A DNA stretch of 64,000 bases, from contig JASLMY010000004.1 in NCBI GenBank assembly GCA_030746295.1, positions 1-64,000 of the forward strand, read 5' to 3'. Source of the DNA: Alphaproteobacteria bacterium. GTDB lineage: Bacteria; Pseudomonadota; Alphaproteobacteria; GCA-2731375. How positions within the stretch are numbered: position 1 is the first letter of the stretch; every line of letters begins with the position of its first letter. The notes under the pieces are model-generated. The model saw only the letters and a program-made list of their open reading frames with translations. It did not search any database and was not told the DNA's origin. The position numbers and the translations under genes are program-made. Below, piece by piece: positions 44,586-54,826 of the stretch.

Positions 44586-45314
44586 TCAGCAGACGGTGCC
44601 GAAGAGATAGGATTCGAGGCCGGCGATGCTGTCGAGCACCACGTCCGCCTGGCTCGCCAGCAACGCTGCCTGGGTGGCGCCGCCGGCGACGCCGATGGCG
44701 AGGCCGGCGCCGGCCGCCCGGGCCATGCCGAGGTCGGCCAGAGAATCGCCGATCACCGCGACCTCCGAGGTCGCCCGCCCGACGGCGTTGGCGAAGACCC
44801 GGACCATGCCGGCCTCGGGCTTCAGCCCATGGCCGGCGTCGCTGCCGCAGGCGAAAGAGAGGTGCCGGCTCCAGCGTTCGCGTGACAGTGTCGCCTCCAG
44901 GGCGGCCTGGCTGTCCATGGTGGCGACGCCGAGGCGCAGCCCCCGCTGGACCAAGGACTTGAAGAGGCGCTCCAAGTCGACCACCGGAGCGACCCGGCGC
45001 GCCGACCACGCCTCCAGCGTTTTCGCCAGCCCGGCGCACATCTTCGGCGGACTGCGGCTGCCCAGCAGCGCCTTCCAGATCTCGCAGATGTCGGCGGCGG
45101 TGCCGGAGACGAAGCAGGAGCGGGGGGCGAAGCGCCCGCTGCTTGAGTCGAAGCCGCCGGCCGCGAGCAGCTTCTCCGTAAGCTCCGGCTCGCCGACCGC
45201 AGTGGCCACCTCCGAGGCCGCCGCCCGGTAGGCGGGCAGCCAGACCTCGTGGAAGTCGAAGAGAGTGCCATCCTTGTCGAACAGCACCGCCCCGATGCCG
45301 GTTCCGGCGGTCAT
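44586..45314 (-). CDS. HAD-superfamily hydrolase (phosphoglycolate-phosphatase-like)
   Basis: A 242-residue phosphatase. Motif I is LFDKDGTLFDF with nucleophile Asp; the later conserved Lys and GDS motif (LKPEAGM and AVIGDSLADLGMA) are present. The ATG at 45314 with GGGAGAGACCCAG upstream is preferred to 45335. It lies 40 bases after an SDR gene and 5 bases before the acyltransferase, likely one unit. The substrate is a phosphate ester of unknown kind. Confidence 0.87.
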   Translation of the reverse strand: MTAGTGIGAVLFDKDGTLFDFHEVWLPAYRAAASEVATAVGEPELTEKLLAAGGFDSSSGRFAPRSCFVSGTAADICEIWKALLGSRSPPKMCAGLAKTLEAWSARRVAPVVDLERLFKSLVQRGLRLGVATMDSQAALEATLSRERWSRHLSFACGSDAGHGLKPEAGMVRVFANAVGRATSEVAVIGDSLADLGMARAAGAGLAIGVAGGATQAALLASQADVVLDSIAGLESYLFGTVC

Positions 45315-45353
45315 CTGGGTCTCTCCCAGCCGCATCGTTCGCGTCCCGCGGCG

Positions 45354-46127
45354 CTACATGCCGATGAAGCCGCCGCCGTTGATCGAGAGATGCTGTCCGG
45401 TGACGTAGGAGGCCGCCTCCGACAGCAGGAAGCAGACTGGCTTCGCCACTTCCTCCGGGGCTGAGAAGCGGCCCATCGGCACTTGGGCGAGGTACTGATC
45501 GCGGAACTTGTCCGAGCGGATGACCTCGGTCATCTGGGTCTCGACGACGCCGAAGCAGACCGAGTTGACACGCACCCCGTGGCGGCCCCATTCGCGGGCC
45601 GCACTCATGGTGATGCCGAGCACGCCCGCCTTGGCGGCGCCGTAGTTGATCTGGCCGACGGTGCCCCGGCGGCCGGCATCGGAGGAGACGTTGACGATCG
45701 CCGCCGGCGCCTGGCCGCTCTCCTTGGCGCGGGCCGTCATCTGCCGGCCGACCGCCTGCAGGCAGAGATAGACGCCGGTCAGGTTGACGTCGATCACGTC
45801 TTGCCACTGCTTGAACGACATCTTGTCGATCATCGCCGTGCGGATGATGCCGGCGTTGTTGACCAGGCCGTCGACGGTGCCAAAGCGGGTCGCCGCGTCG
45901 GCCACGGTGGCCTCGACGAAGGCCGGCTCGGCGACGCTGCCGACATAGGCGCGGGCCCGGTCCTCGCCGAGCTCGGCGGCGAGCGCCTCGACGCCGTCGG
46001 CCGTGACGTCGACCAGGGTCAGATTGGCACCCAGCTCGCCTGCCAGTTCCGCCACCGCCCGGCCGATGCCCTGGCTGGCGCCAGTGACCATGATGTTGCG
46101 TCCTTCCAGACTCATCGGGTTTGCCAT
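45354..46127 (-). CDS. SDR, 3-oxoacyl-ACP-reductase-like
   Basis: A 257-residue SDR. TGASQGIGRA binds NADP(H), NNAGIIR follows, YGAAKAG carries catalytic Tyr and Lys, and Ser is in VSSDAG. The C-terminal LSEAASYVTGQHLSINGGGFIG is the FabG-like end. It may reduce a ketoacyl thioester. Lies in a leftward unit with thioesterase upstream (46 bases) and HAD phosphatase downstream. Confidence 0.92.
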   Translation of the reverse strand: MANPMSLEGRNIMVTGASQGIGRAVAELAGELGANLTLVDVTADGVEALAAELGEDRARAYVGSVAEPAFVEATVADAATRFGTVDGLVNNAGIIRTAMIDKMSFKQWQDVIDVNLTGVYLCLQAVGRQMTARAKESGQAPAAIVNVSSDAGRRGTVGQINYGAAKAGVLGITMSAAREWGRHGVRVNSVCFGVVETQMTEVIRSDKFRDQYLAQVPMGRFSAPEEVAKPVCFLLSEAASYVTGQHLSINGGGFIGM

Positions 46128-46172
46128 GCTCTCACTCCTTGGGTTCGTGTCGATGGGGCAGGCCCAGGAACC

Positions 46173-46667
46173 TCAGCCCGCTGCCCGCTTGGATTTGAGG
46201 CCGATGGTCCGGCCCACCTGAGGCGGCAGCACCAGCTCGACGTGTGCCGCCTTGATCTCGGCCAGATGCGCCAGGACCGACTCGTGCATCGGCGCCGAGC
46301 GCCGCGTTTCCCGACTGATGTGCAGGGTCATCAGCTCGTTGGTCGAGGCGAGATATCGGTCCGCGTCGTGATACATGTGGTGGATGTAGTGGATCCGCTT
46401 CTGATCGAAGTCGATCAACTGGGTGGTGAAGCGCAGCCGGTCGCCGCCCCGGACCTCACGGTCGTAGGTGATGTGGCCCTCCAGCGAGAAGGTGGTGATG
46501 TTGTGCCGCCGCCGGTGCGCGTCGTCGAGTCCGACATAGGCGAGCCAGGCATCGGTCGCCAGGTCGAAGACGACCATGTAATAGCCCATGTTCATATGGT
46601 CGTTGTGGTCGACCCAGGCCTCGCGCACGACGTCGCGGTAGGCATCGAACGGCGCCAGAATCGTCAT
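46173..46667 (-). CDS. hotdog-fold acyl-CoA thioesterase
   Basis: A 164-residue 4HBT-type thioesterase. DHNDHMNMGYYMVVFD is the hotdog catalytic helix and loop, and TYDREVRGGDRLRFTTQL the following strands. The ATG at 46667 gives MTILAPFDAY and follows a weak GCGAGGGC. The family includes LcdH-associated and betaine-pathway thioesterases. It is divergent from the fused oxidoreductase gene, 190 bases away, and heads the unit with the SDR. Confidence 0.85.
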   Translation of the reverse strand: MTILAPFDAYRDVVREAWVDHNDHMNMGYYMVVFDLATDAWLAYVGLDDAHRRRHNITTFSLEGHITYDREVRGGDRLRFTTQLIDFDQKRIHYIHHMYHDADRYLASTNELMTLHISRETRRSAPMHESVLAHLAEIKAAHVELVLPPQVGRTIGLKSKRAAG

Positions 46668-46857
46668 GCCCTCGCCCAACCCTTCGCAGCGATTCGGGCG
46701 CGAAGATACACGCTCCACCGGATCGAAGTCACGCGGCAAGGTGAAAGTGGCGGCCGTTTGCGGCGGCGGCCGAGTTGCTATACTGCCGGCCACCAGGGGA
46801 AGCCGGACCGGGGGTATCCGGGCGCGCCCGTCGGGCGCCAGGAATAGGAATCCGTAG

Positions 46858-49800
46858 ATGCTGCTCGCCAACGTCAGCCTCGACGACAAGTACACGGCCG
46901 AGGCCGGCCGGGTCTTCATGACCGGGATGCAGGCCCTCGTCCGCCTGCCGATGATGCAGCGCCAACGCGACCTCGCCGCCGGCCTGAACACCGCCGGCTT
47001 CATCTCCGGCTATCGCGGCTCGCCCTTGGGCGGCTACGACACCGCGCTCTGGCGGGCGGCACCGTTCCTGAAGCGCCAGCACATCCATTTCCAGCCCGGC
47101 GTCAACGAGGACCTGGCGGCGACCTCGGTCTGGGGCACGCAGCAGGTCAACCTCTGGCCGGGCGGGCGCTACGACGGCGTCTTCGGCATCTGGTACGGCA
47201 AGGGTCCGGGCGTCGACCGCTCGGGCGACGCCCTCAAGCATGGCAACATCAATGGCACGGCGCCGCATGGCGGCGTCCTGACGCTGGCCGGCGACGACCA
47301 CGGCTGCAAGTCCTCGACGCTGGCGCACCAGTCGGAGCCGTCCTTCATGGCGGCCTCGATTCCGGTGTTGAATCCGGCCGGCGTGCAGGAGTATCTCGAC
47401 TTCGGCCTCCATGGCTTCCAGATGTCGCGCTATTCGGGTTGTTGGGTCGGCTTCAAATGTGTCGGCGATACGGTCGAGAGCTCGGCCACGGTCTCGATCG
47501 ACCCGAACCGAGTCGAGATCCGGTTGCCGCAGGACTTCGCGCTCCCCGACGGCGGCCTCAATATCCGCAACCCCGATCCCTTCCTCGGCCAGGAAGTCCG
47601 CCTCTTGGAGTGGAAGCTGCCGGCGGCGCAAGCCTACGTCCGCGCCAACGGCCTCGATCGCGTCGTCGTCGAGGCGGATCGGCCCCGGCTCGGCATCGTC
47701 ACCACCGGCAAGGCCTATCTCGACGTCCGACAGGCCTTCGACGAGCTGGGTCTGGACGAGGCAGCGCTCCGGGACCTCGGTATCCGGCTCTACAAGGTGG
47801 CGCTGGTCTGGCCGCTGGAGCCCGAGGGAGCCCTGGACTTCGCCCGCGGCCTGGAGGAGATCTTCGTCGTCGAGGAAAAGCGCGGCCTGATCGAGGACCA
47901 GTTGAAGGCGTTACTCTACAACCGGCCCGAGACGCCCCGCCTCATCATCGGCAAGCGCGACGAGGAAGGCCGCGTCCTGCTGCCCGAAAGCGGCGAGATC
48001 ACGCCGGCCATGGTGGCCCGGGCGATCGTCGGCCGCTTGCGCCGCCACCACGAGCGGCCCGAGTTCGACCAACGCCTGGCCCGGCTGGAGCAAATCGAGG
48101 CCGCGGCCGACGGCCAGCCGGCCCGCCTGTTGCGCCACGCCTACTTCTGCTCCGGCTGCCCGCACAACACCTCGACCCGGCTGCCGGAAGGGAGCCGGGC
48201 CATGGCCGGCATCGGCTGCCACGGCATGGCCCTCTGGGTGCCCGAACGGCGCACCGAGACCATCACCCATATGGGCGGTGAGGGCGTCAACTGGATCGGC
48301 CAGGCGCCCTTCACCGACACCGATCATATCTTCCAGAACCTCGGCGACGGCACCTATTTCCATTCCGGCCTGATGGCGATCCGGGCTGCGGCCGCATCGG
48401 GCGTCAATATCACCTATAAGATCCTCTTCAACGACGCCGTCGCCATGACCGGCGGCCAACCCCATGATGGCCAGCTGACGCCTTGGGAGATCAGCCGCCA
48501 GGTCGCAGCGGAGGGGGCAGCCAGGGTCGTCGTCGTCACCGACGAGCCCGACAAGGACGCCGCCGGCCCCGACTGGGCGCCGGGCGTCACTGTGCATCAC
48601 CGCGACGAGTTGGATGCCGTGCAGCGGTCGTTGCGCGAGATTCCGGGCGTCACCGTGCTGATCTACGACCAGACCTGCGCCGCCGAGAAGCGCCGGCGCC
48701 GCAAGCGCGGCACCTTCCCCGACCCCGACCGCCGGGTCTTCATCAACGACGCCGTCTGCGAGGATTGCGGCGACTGCTCGGTGCAGTCGAACTGCGTCTC
48801 GGTCGAGCCGCTGGAGACGCCCTGGGGTCGCAAGCGGCAGATCAACCAGTCAGCCTGCAACAAGGACTTCTCCTGCCTCAAGGGCTTCTGCCCCAGCTTC
48901 GTCACCGTCGAGGGCGGGCGCATCCGCCGCGCCGAAGCGGCCGGTGGCGGCGTCGACCTCGACCTCGACGCCGTGCCCGTGCCCCAGGTGCCGCCCGCCA
49001 ACGAGCCCTTCGGCATCCTGGTGACCGGCATCGGCGGCAGCGGCGTCATCACCATCGGCCAGCTCTTGGGCATGGCGGCACATCTGGAGGGCAAGGCCGC
49101 CTCGGTCTTGGACATGACGGGGCTGGCGCAGAAGAACGGCGCGGTGATGAGCCACGTCCGCATCGCCGACGACGCGGACGCGCTGCACGCCGTCGCCATC
49201 GCCACGGGCGGTGCCCGCACCGTGCTCGGCTGCGACATCGTCGTTGCCTCGGCGCAAGACGTCTTGGCTTGCGTCACCGAGGGAGTGACGCAAGCGGTGA
49301 TCAACAGCGACCTGACCCCGACGCCGAGCTTCGTCCTCGACCCCAGCGTCGAGGTCTCCACGGCACCCATGGTCGCGCGCCTGAAGGTGGCTCTCGGCGA
49401 GGCGGCGACCGATTTCGTCGCCGCCACCAGGCTCGCGACGCTGCTCTTGGGCGATGCCATCGCCACCAACCTCTTCATGGTCGGCTACGCCTACCAGCGG
49501 GGCCTGATCCCGCTCGGCGCCGATGCGCTCGACCGGGCGATCGAGCTCAACGGCGTCGCCGTCGAGGCCAACCGCCGGGCCTTCGCTCTCGGCCGCCTGG
49601 CGGCGCATGACGGGGACGCTGTCTGGGCCGCGGCCCGGCCGCTGCTCAGGACCGAGATAGAGGCCGAGGCGCCGGCGGACCTGGCCGGCCTCGTCGCCCG
49701 CAACGCCGCCGTCCTCACCGACTATCAGGACCGGGCCTATGCCAGCCGCTTCCAGACCCTGGTGGAACGGGTCAGCGCGGCGGAGGCGGCCCGGGCGCCG

Positions 49801-50337
49801 GGCCTTTCCGGCCTCGCCGTGGCTGTGGCAGCCAACCTCTTCCGGCTGATGGCCTACAAGGACGAGTACGAGGTCGCCCGCCTCTATACCTCGGGCGACT
49901 TCGAGGCCAAGCTCGCCAAGCAGTTCGAGGGCGACTACCGGCTCAAGTTCCACTTGGCACCGCCGCTCCTCTCACCCCCCGACCCCGTTACCGGCGAGGC
50001 CGAGAAGCGCGAGTTCGGGCCCTGGACCTTCGCAGTCTTGAAGTGGTTGGCAAAGATGCGGCGCTGGCGCGGCAGCCGCCTCGACCTCTTCGGCCGGACC
50101 GAGGAGCGCCGGCTGGAGCGGCAGTGGATCGCCGACTACGAGGCCTTGCTCGAAGAGCTGATCTGGACCCTGAGCCCGGAGAACCACGCCCTTGCCGTCC
50201 GCCTCGCCGAGGTGCCGGCGACGATCCGCGGCTTCGGCCATGTCAAGGCCCGCAACATAGCCCAGGCCGAGGCCGATCTCGCCGCCCTCCTGCCGCTCTA
50301 CCGCGACCCGACGGCGCGGGCCGACGCGGCGGAGTGA
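46858..50337 (+). CDS. fused indolepyruvate:ferredoxin oxidoreductase (alpha-beta fusion)
   Basis: A 1159-residue enzyme that decarboxylates aryl- or branched-2-oxoacids to acyl-CoA, reducing ferredoxin. The N-terminal half has a pyrimidine-binding domain (FISGYRGSPLGGYD). A TPP-binding part follows (IGCHGMALWV, MGGEGVNWIG). Cysteine clusters for Fe-S are CEDCGDCSVQSNC and CNKDFSCLKGFC, near residue 650. The C-terminal gamma-like domain begins GILVTGIGGSGVITIGQLLGM. Fusion is typical of alphaproteobacteria. Its ferredoxin partner could be the dicluster protein at 5907, which is an inference. Confidence 0.92.
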   Translation: MLLANVSLDDKYTAEAGRVFMTGMQALVRLPMMQRQRDLAAGLNTAGFISGYRGSPLGGYDTALWRAAPFLKRQHIHFQPGVNEDLAATSVWGTQQVNLWPGGRYDGVFGIWYGKGPGVDRSGDALKHGNINGTAPHGGVLTLAGDDHGCKSSTLAHQSEPSFMAASIPVLNPAGVQEYLDFGLHGFQMSRYSGCWVGFKCVGDTVESSATVSIDPNRVEIRLPQDFALPDGGLNIRNPDPFLGQEVRLLEWKLPAAQAYVRANGLDRVVVEADRPRLGIVTTGKAYLDVRQAFDELGLDEAALRDLGIRLYKVALVWPLEPEGALDFARGLEEIFVVEEKRGLIEDQLKALLYNRPETPRLIIGKRDEEGRVLLPESGEITPAMVARAIVGRLRRHHERPEFDQRLARLEQIEAAADGQPARLLRHAYFCSGCPHNTSTRLPEGSRAMAGIGCHGMALWVPERRTETITHMGGEGVNWIGQAPFTDTDHIFQNLGDGTYFHSGLMAIRAAAASGVNITYKILFNDAVAMTGGQPHDGQLTPWEISRQVAAEGAARVVVVTDEPDKDAAGPDWAPGVTVHHRDELDAVQRSLREIPGVTVLIYDQTCAAEKRRRRKRGTFPDPDRRVFINDAVCEDCGDCSVQSNCVSVEPLETPWGRKRQINQSACNKDFSCLKGFCPSFVTVEGGRIRRAEAAGGGVDLDLDAVPVPQVPPANEPFGILVTGIGGSGVITIGQLLGMAAHLEGKAASVLDMTGLAQKNGAVMSHVRIADDADALHAVAIATGGARTVLGCDIVVASAQDVLACVTEGVTQAVINSDLTPTPSFVLDPSVEVSTAPMVARLKVALGEAATDFVAATRLATLLLGDAIATNLFMVGYAYQRGLIPLGADALDRAIELNGVAVEANRRAFALGRLAAHDGDAVWAAARPLLRTEIEAEAPADLAGLVARNAAVLTDYQDRAYASRFQTLVERVSAAEAARAPGLSGLAVAVAANLFRLMAYKDEYEVARLYTSGDFEAKLAKQFEGDYRLKFHLAPPLLSPPDPVTGEAEKREFGPWTFAVLKWLAKMRRWRGSRLDLFGRTEERRLERQWIADYEALLEELIWTLSPENHALAVRLAEVPATIRGFGHVKARNIAQAEADLAALLPLYRDPTARADAAE

Positions 50338-50446
50338 GCGCGTTGCCTGACGGGCCGTTTTTCGATTGTCGAAAGGTGCGGGGCGGTCAATGACCTTGGC
50401 GTATGAGGAATCGATCTAAAATCCATAAAGTGGTTGAGATCGCTGA

Positions 50447-50871
50447 ATGCCCATGGGTCAGGGCCTCGTATTCGGCAAAGACTCGCCAAAGGACGCACCG
50501 ATGTTGTCCCTCGAAGAGGCCTATTGTCAGATCACGGGCGAGGAGCGTGAGCGGTCGTTTCTCATGACCGATCCGCGCCAGAGCGACAATCCGATCGTCT
50601 TCGCAAACAATGCGTTCGTCCGCCTGACAGGCTACAGCCGCGACGAGGTCGAGAACTTTGTGGGCGTCCAGAACGCCATCGATCCGCCCGAAGTGGGCTC
50701 AGAACCCCTCGGCGGCATTCGAGGTTGAACCGTGCCGCCGGTAGTTCGCTGGTATGGCCACGCGAAGTGTAGTCCGATGGCCCAGAGGGTCCGAGCCGGA
50801 TCCATCTGACAGCCGAGTTGCGCGAAAATCGTCGGTTCGCGCTCAAGTTGCCGGAGCGATTGTTCTTGTAA
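50447..50871 (+). pseudogene. decayed LOV/PAS-domain gene
   Basis: The frame from ATG 50447 gives a recognisable LOV start (ITGEERERSFLMTDP, then NPIVFANNAFVRLTGYSRDEV) but stops at 50728 without the flavin-binding GRNCRFLQ block. A second frame from about 50773 to the TAA at 50871 continues as plausible protein, ending LRENRRFALKLPERLFL. The two are offset by +2, so the gene has lost sequence and frame. It is a remnant of a blue-light sensor protein. Confidence 0.6.
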
Positions 50872-51060
50872 CTTCATTGTGCTAATATACATTTATAAAT
50901 TACGGTATTTTGAACGATAGTTCCTTTCGTCGGATGTATCAGGCGTCAGTGCTTGATATAGGAGCGCTCAAGCAGATTTGCGCAGTATGAAACGGGTTTC
51001 GATCCCGACACCGATTTGCCATGGGCGCTGGTGGTGGTTCCAGTACCTCGGAGGGTTGTG

Positions 51061-51459
51061 ATGGATTGGAGCGCCGGGTTCTCGGAAAAGTTCGCGTATA
51101 TGGATAAGGAGCACGAAGCGCTCGCCGCGAAACTGCAGGACGTGAAGACCATGCCGGAGGGCGGCGAAGGCGGGGGGCCGAAGTTTGAGGCTCTGAAGTT
51201 CCTACGAATGCTCAAGGAGCATGTAGGGAACGAAGAAGCCACGATGGAATGCTACCAGTATCCGGAACGCGAGCTTCACAAGAAGCATCACGAAATCCTG
51301 CTGGAGAGCGTCGAGTGCATCATCGAGTTCTTCGATGTCGCCGCCATGGCGGTGAACCGGGAAAGAATCGTGAACCACATCGAGAACCGGCTGTCCGAAG
51401 AACTGTTTGTCGACAGTCGTCTTGCGAGTTTCTTGCGAGCGCAGCACGAAGCGATGTAG
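51061..51459 (+). CDS. bacteriohemerythrin-like oxygen-binding protein
   Basis: A 132-residue four-helix protein. Iron-ligand positions visible are His18 in DKEHEAL, the EHVGNEEATM set, and HKKHHE. The final ligand pair is atypical: the late helix reads VNHIENRLSEELF without the usual HxxxxD. It probably binds O2 at a di-iron site, possibly for chemotaxis or storage. The ATG at 51061 follows GGAGGGTTGTG. A stretch of AT-rich sequence lies upstream near the LOV remnant. Confidence 0.8.
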   Translation: MDWSAGFSEKFAYMDKEHEALAAKLQDVKTMPEGGEGGGPKFEALKFLRMLKEHVGNEEATMECYQYPERELHKKHHEILLESVECIIEFFDVAAMAVNRERIVNHIENRLSEELFVDSRLASFLRAQHEAM

Positions 51460-51590
51460 TCGCGGTTGGCCGCGGGGTCCGTCGACCGGACTGTCGAGAT
51501 GATCCCGATTTTCGAGAACGTCTTTCCTGTCGAGACGATCGCCTCACCCGGAAGCGGGCCCGCGCCGCCACCCGCGACGGGGCCGCGCGG

Positions 51591-51986
51591 CTAGCCCTCG
51601 AGGTAGGCGCCAATACCGACGGCCGCGCCCGTGGGATCGGCGATGACGGCGAAGCGGCCGACATGCTCGACGTCGAACGGCTCGGTAACGACCGAGCCGC
51701 CCAGCGCCTGGCACTTGGCGACGGTGGCGTTGACGTCCTCGACGGTCAGATAGCCGGTCCAGTGCGCCGGCGCGCCTTCGAACTCCGGCCCCTCCATCGC
51801 CATCATGCCGCCGGTCGGCCGGTCGCCCAGCTTGAAGACCGTGTAGGTGCCGCCCGACGGCATCGCCATCGACTCGGTGCTCCAGCCCATAAGCTCGGTG
51901 AAGAAGGCCTTGCAGGCCTCGGCGTCGGTGGTCATTAGCTCGTTCCAGCCGAAGGTGCCGGGCGTCATCTGCGGTTGCTCGGACAT
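51591..51986 (-). CDS. VOC-family (glyoxalase/bleomycin-resistance) protein
   Basis: A 131-residue beta-alpha-beta2 vicinal-oxygen-chelate protein. WNELMTTDAEACKAFFTELMGW is the N-terminal motif; HWTGYLTVEDVNATVAKCQALGG is the second repeat strand. The ATG at 51986 gives MSEQPQMTPGTF, and GAAGGAAAG lies before it. Metal ligands are not fully conserved, so activity is unclear. Lone gene; possible detoxification or dioxygenase role. Confidence 0.85.
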   Translation of the reverse strand: MSEQPQMTPGTFGWNELMTTDAEACKAFFTELMGWSTESMAMPSGGTYTVFKLGDRPTGGMMAMEGPEFEGAPAHWTGYLTVEDVNATVAKCQALGGSVVTEPFDVEHVGRFAVIADPTGAAVGIGAYLEG

Positions 51987-52082
51987 GGCGTCTTTCCTTC
52001 CCCTGTGGCGGCCCCGGCGCAATATAGCACCCCATGGTGGCCGGCCCCGTCCGGGATGCATCGGTAGCATGTCGGCAAAGCG

Positions 52083-52958
52083 TCAGGCGTGGCGGAGGGC
52101 GAGCTTGAGCAGTTGCGGCAGCGCCACGCCGCCGACGACGATGGCCACCGCCAGGACGTCGAGCGGGGTTATCCGCTCACCCAGGAAGAGGGCCGCCATC
52201 GGCAGGGTAAAAGGGGCGGAGAGGCAGGAGAACAGGCTCGCTCGCCCGACCGGCAGGCGTTGCAGCGCGAAGTTGTAGAGGAAGAAGGGCGAAGCCGTGG
52301 CGACCGCGAGGAACAGCAGCAGGCCGACCTCGGCGCCGGTGATGTCTGCGAACGGGGCCGGCGGCCGCTCGACGGCGACGAGGGCGAGCGCCGCCACCGC
52401 CATCGCCACCGTCATCTGCGCCGCCGTCGTCACCATCGGCCGGCCGACGCTCTGGGCCACGCGTCGGGCGATCAGCTGGTTGACGCAGGCGCAGAGAATG
52501 CCGGCCAGCGCCAGCGCGTCGCCGACGAGCGAGCCTTGACCGAGCCCGCTCTGATGCCAGACGAGCGTCAAGGTGCCGCTGAAGGCGATGGCGGCCCCGC
52601 CCATGATCGCGAGGCTGATCGGCTCGCCCAGCACCAGGCGCCCCAGGATCGGCATCAGAAGCGGCATCAGGCTCCAGAAGACGGCAACGTTGACAGCGAC
52701 GGTGTGCGACAGCCCGGCCAGGATCAGAAGCGTCACCAGGCCCGGGTCCAGGACCCCCATCAACAGCGGCAGTCGGTTGCCGGGCCCGAAGGCGACCCGC
52801 TGGCGGCCGAGCGCCACCAGCAGCCAGAGCATGGCTGCGGCCAGGAGGAAGCGGGCGCTCGCCACCTCGGTGATGGCGAGGCCGCCGAGTGCCGCCTTGT
52901 TGCCGATCGTCGACGAGGCCCAGAACAGCACCGCGAGCACCATCGCCAGCGACGGCAT
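52083..52958 (-). CDS. EamA/DMT-family transporter
   Basis: A 291-residue membrane protein with ten predicted helices and two EamA repeats. SLAMVLAVLFWASSTIGNKAAL is the usual first helix, and APFTLPMAALFLGERITPLDVLAVAIVVGGV the last repeat. Lone gene; divergent with the ABC-F gene at a 167-base gap. Substrate unknown. Confidence 0.92.
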   Translation of the reverse strand: MPSLAMVLAVLFWASSTIGNKAALGGLAITEVASARFLLAAAMLWLLVALGRQRVAFGPGNRLPLLMGVLDPGLVTLLILAGLSHTVAVNVAVFWSLMPLLMPILGRLVLGEPISLAIMGGAAIAFSGTLTLVWHQSGLGQGSLVGDALALAGILCACVNQLIARRVAQSVGRPMVTTAAQMTVAMAVAALALVAVERPPAPFADITGAEVGLLLFLAVATASPFFLYNFALQRLPVGRASLFSCLSAPFTLPMAALFLGERITPLDVLAVAIVVGGVALPQLLKLALRHA

Positions 52959-53125
52959 GAGTTCCGCACTCCCCGATCAGGTTGATTTTGCCAGGACGAG
53001 CCAGAGCTTAGGTGCGAAACCCGGTCTTGGACAGGCCCCGCCGGCACCGCGTTGCCAGGCTGGGGCGAATTGGCTACAACGCCGGCAGAATTCAATCCTG
53101 CAGAAACAACCCCGGCGGCGCCCCC

Positions 53126-54805
53126 ATGGCTTCCTATCAATACATCTATGTCATGCGCGACCTGAAGAAGGTGCTCAGGAACGGCCGTGAGGTGCTGCGC
53201 GGCATCACGCTCGCTTTCCTGCCCGGCGCCAAGATCGGCGTCATCGGCCCGAACGGCGCCGGCAAGTCGACCTTGCTGCGCATCATGGCCGGGCTCGATA
53301 CCGAGATCGCCGGCGAGGCCTGGGCCGCCGAGGGGGTCAAGGTCGGCTTCCTGCCGCAGGAGCCCGAGCTTGACGCGGACAAAGACGTGCTCGCCAACGT
53401 CATGGAGGGCGTCGCCGAGACCAAGGCGTTGGTGGACCGCTTCGAGGAAGTTAGCGCCCGCTTCGCCGAGCCCCTCGACGACGACGAGATGAACGCGCTC
53501 CTGGAGGAGCAGGGCGAGCTGCAAGAGAAGATCGACGCCGCCGACGCCTGGGACCTGGAGCGTCATATCGAAATCGCCATGGATGCGCTGCGCTGCCCGC
53601 CGGGCGATGCCGCGGTCGAGACGTTGTCGGGCGGCGAGCGTCGCCGCGTCGCGCTCTGCCGGCTCTTGCTCTCGAAACCGGATCTGCTGTTGCTGGACGA
53701 GCCGACCAACCATCTCGACGCGGAATCAGTGGCCTGGCTCGAGCGTCACCTGGAGGACTATGCCGGCACCGTCGTGGCGGTGACGCATGACCGCTACTTC
53801 CTCGACAACGTCGCCGGCTGGATTCTGGAGCTCGATCGGGGTCGCGGCCTGCCCTTCGAGGGCAACTACTCCGGTTGGTTGGAGCAGAAGGAGAAACGCC
53901 TCGTCGCCGAGGGCAAGCAGGAAGAGGCGCGCCAGCGCGCGCTCGCCGACGAGTTGGAGTGGATACGGGCCTCGCCGCGGGCCCGCCAGGCGAAGAGCAA
54001 GGCCCGCATCCGCGCCTATGAGGAGCTTCTGCAACAAGGCCAGGATCAGGGGCCGTCCCGGGCCCAGATCGTGATCCCACCCGGTCCTCGGCTCGGTGAC
54101 CTGGTGATCGAGGCCGAGCATCTATCCAAGGGCTTCGGCGACCACCTGCTGATCGACGACTTGAGCTTCCGGGTGCCGCCGGGCTCCATCGTCGGCATCA
54201 TCGGACCCAACGGTGCCGGCAAGACGACGCTCTTCCGCATGATCGTGGGCCAGGAGACGCCCGACGACGGTAGTTTGCGTGAGGGCGACACGGTGGCGCT
54301 CGGCTACGTCGATCAATCGCGCGAATCGCTGGCGGCCGAGAAGTCCGTCTGGGAGGAGATCTCGGGCGGCCTCGACGAGCTCGAACTCGGCCGCCGCAAG
54401 GTCTTGAGCCGGGCCTATTGCAGCTGGTTCGGGTTTCGCGGCGGCGACCAGCAAAAGCCGGTCGGGCAGCTCTCGGGCGGCGAGCGCAACCGGATCCACC
54501 TCGCCAAGATGCTGAAGTCGGGCGCCAACGTGATCCTGCTCGACGAGCCGACCAACGACCTCGACGTCGATACCCTCCGCGCACTGGAAGAGGCGCTGTT
54601 GGAGTTCGCCGGCTGCGTCATGATCATCAGCCATGACCGCTGGTTCCTGGACCGGATCGCCAATCACATCCTCGCCTTCGAGGGCGACAGCCACGTCGAG
54701 TGGTTCGAGGGCAACTACGAGGCCTACGAGGAAGACTACAACCGCCGCCTGGGCGCCGAGGCCGAACAGCCCCACCGCATCAGGTACAAGCCGCTGCAGC
54801 GCTGA
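53126..54805 (+). CDS. ettA: energy-dependent translational throttle protein EttA (ABC-F)
   Basis: A 559-residue soluble ABC-F ATPase that binds the ribosomal E site. Two ATPase domains are complete: [11 protein letters not shown] with [32 protein letters not shown], and [11 protein letters not shown] with [32 protein letters not shown]. The linker is charged and helical, and the arm region and length (E. coli 555) match EttA. The start [16 protein letters not shown] is the canonical EttA N-terminus. The gene is convergent with mlaC. Confidence 0.95.
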   Translation: MASYQYIYVMRDLKKVLRNGREVLRGITLAFLPGAKIGVIGPNGAGKSTLLRIMAGLDTEIAGEAWAAEGVKVGFLPQEPELDADKDVLANVMEGVAETKALVDRFEEVSARFAEPLDDDEMNALLEEQGELQEKIDAADAWDLERHIEIAMDALRCPPGDAAVETLSGGERRRVALCRLLLSKPDLLLLDEPTNHLDAESVAWLERHLEDYAGTVVAVTHDRYFLDNVAGWILELDRGRGLPFEGNYSGWLEQKEKRLVAEGKQEEARQRALADELEWIRASPRARQAKSKARIRAYEELLQQGQDQGPSRAQIVIPPGPRLGDLVIEAEHLSKGFGDHLLIDDLSFRVPPGSIVGIIGPNGAGKTTLFRMIVGQETPDDGSLREGDTVALGYVDQSRESLAAEKSVWEEISGGLDELELGRRKVLSRAYCSWFGFRGGDQQKPVGQLSGGERNRIHLAKMLKSGANVILLDEPTNDLDVDTLRALEEALLEFAGCVMIISHDRWFLDRIANHILAFEGDSHVEWFEGNYEAYEEDYNRRLGAEAEQPHRIRYKPLQR

Positions 54806-54826
54806 ACGACGGTTCCGGGGGGTCAC

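Noticed and set aside
51480..51500. Terminator hairpin after the hemerythrin gene
   Set aside because: A 5-bp stem GTCCG/CGGAC is present but no T-run follows.
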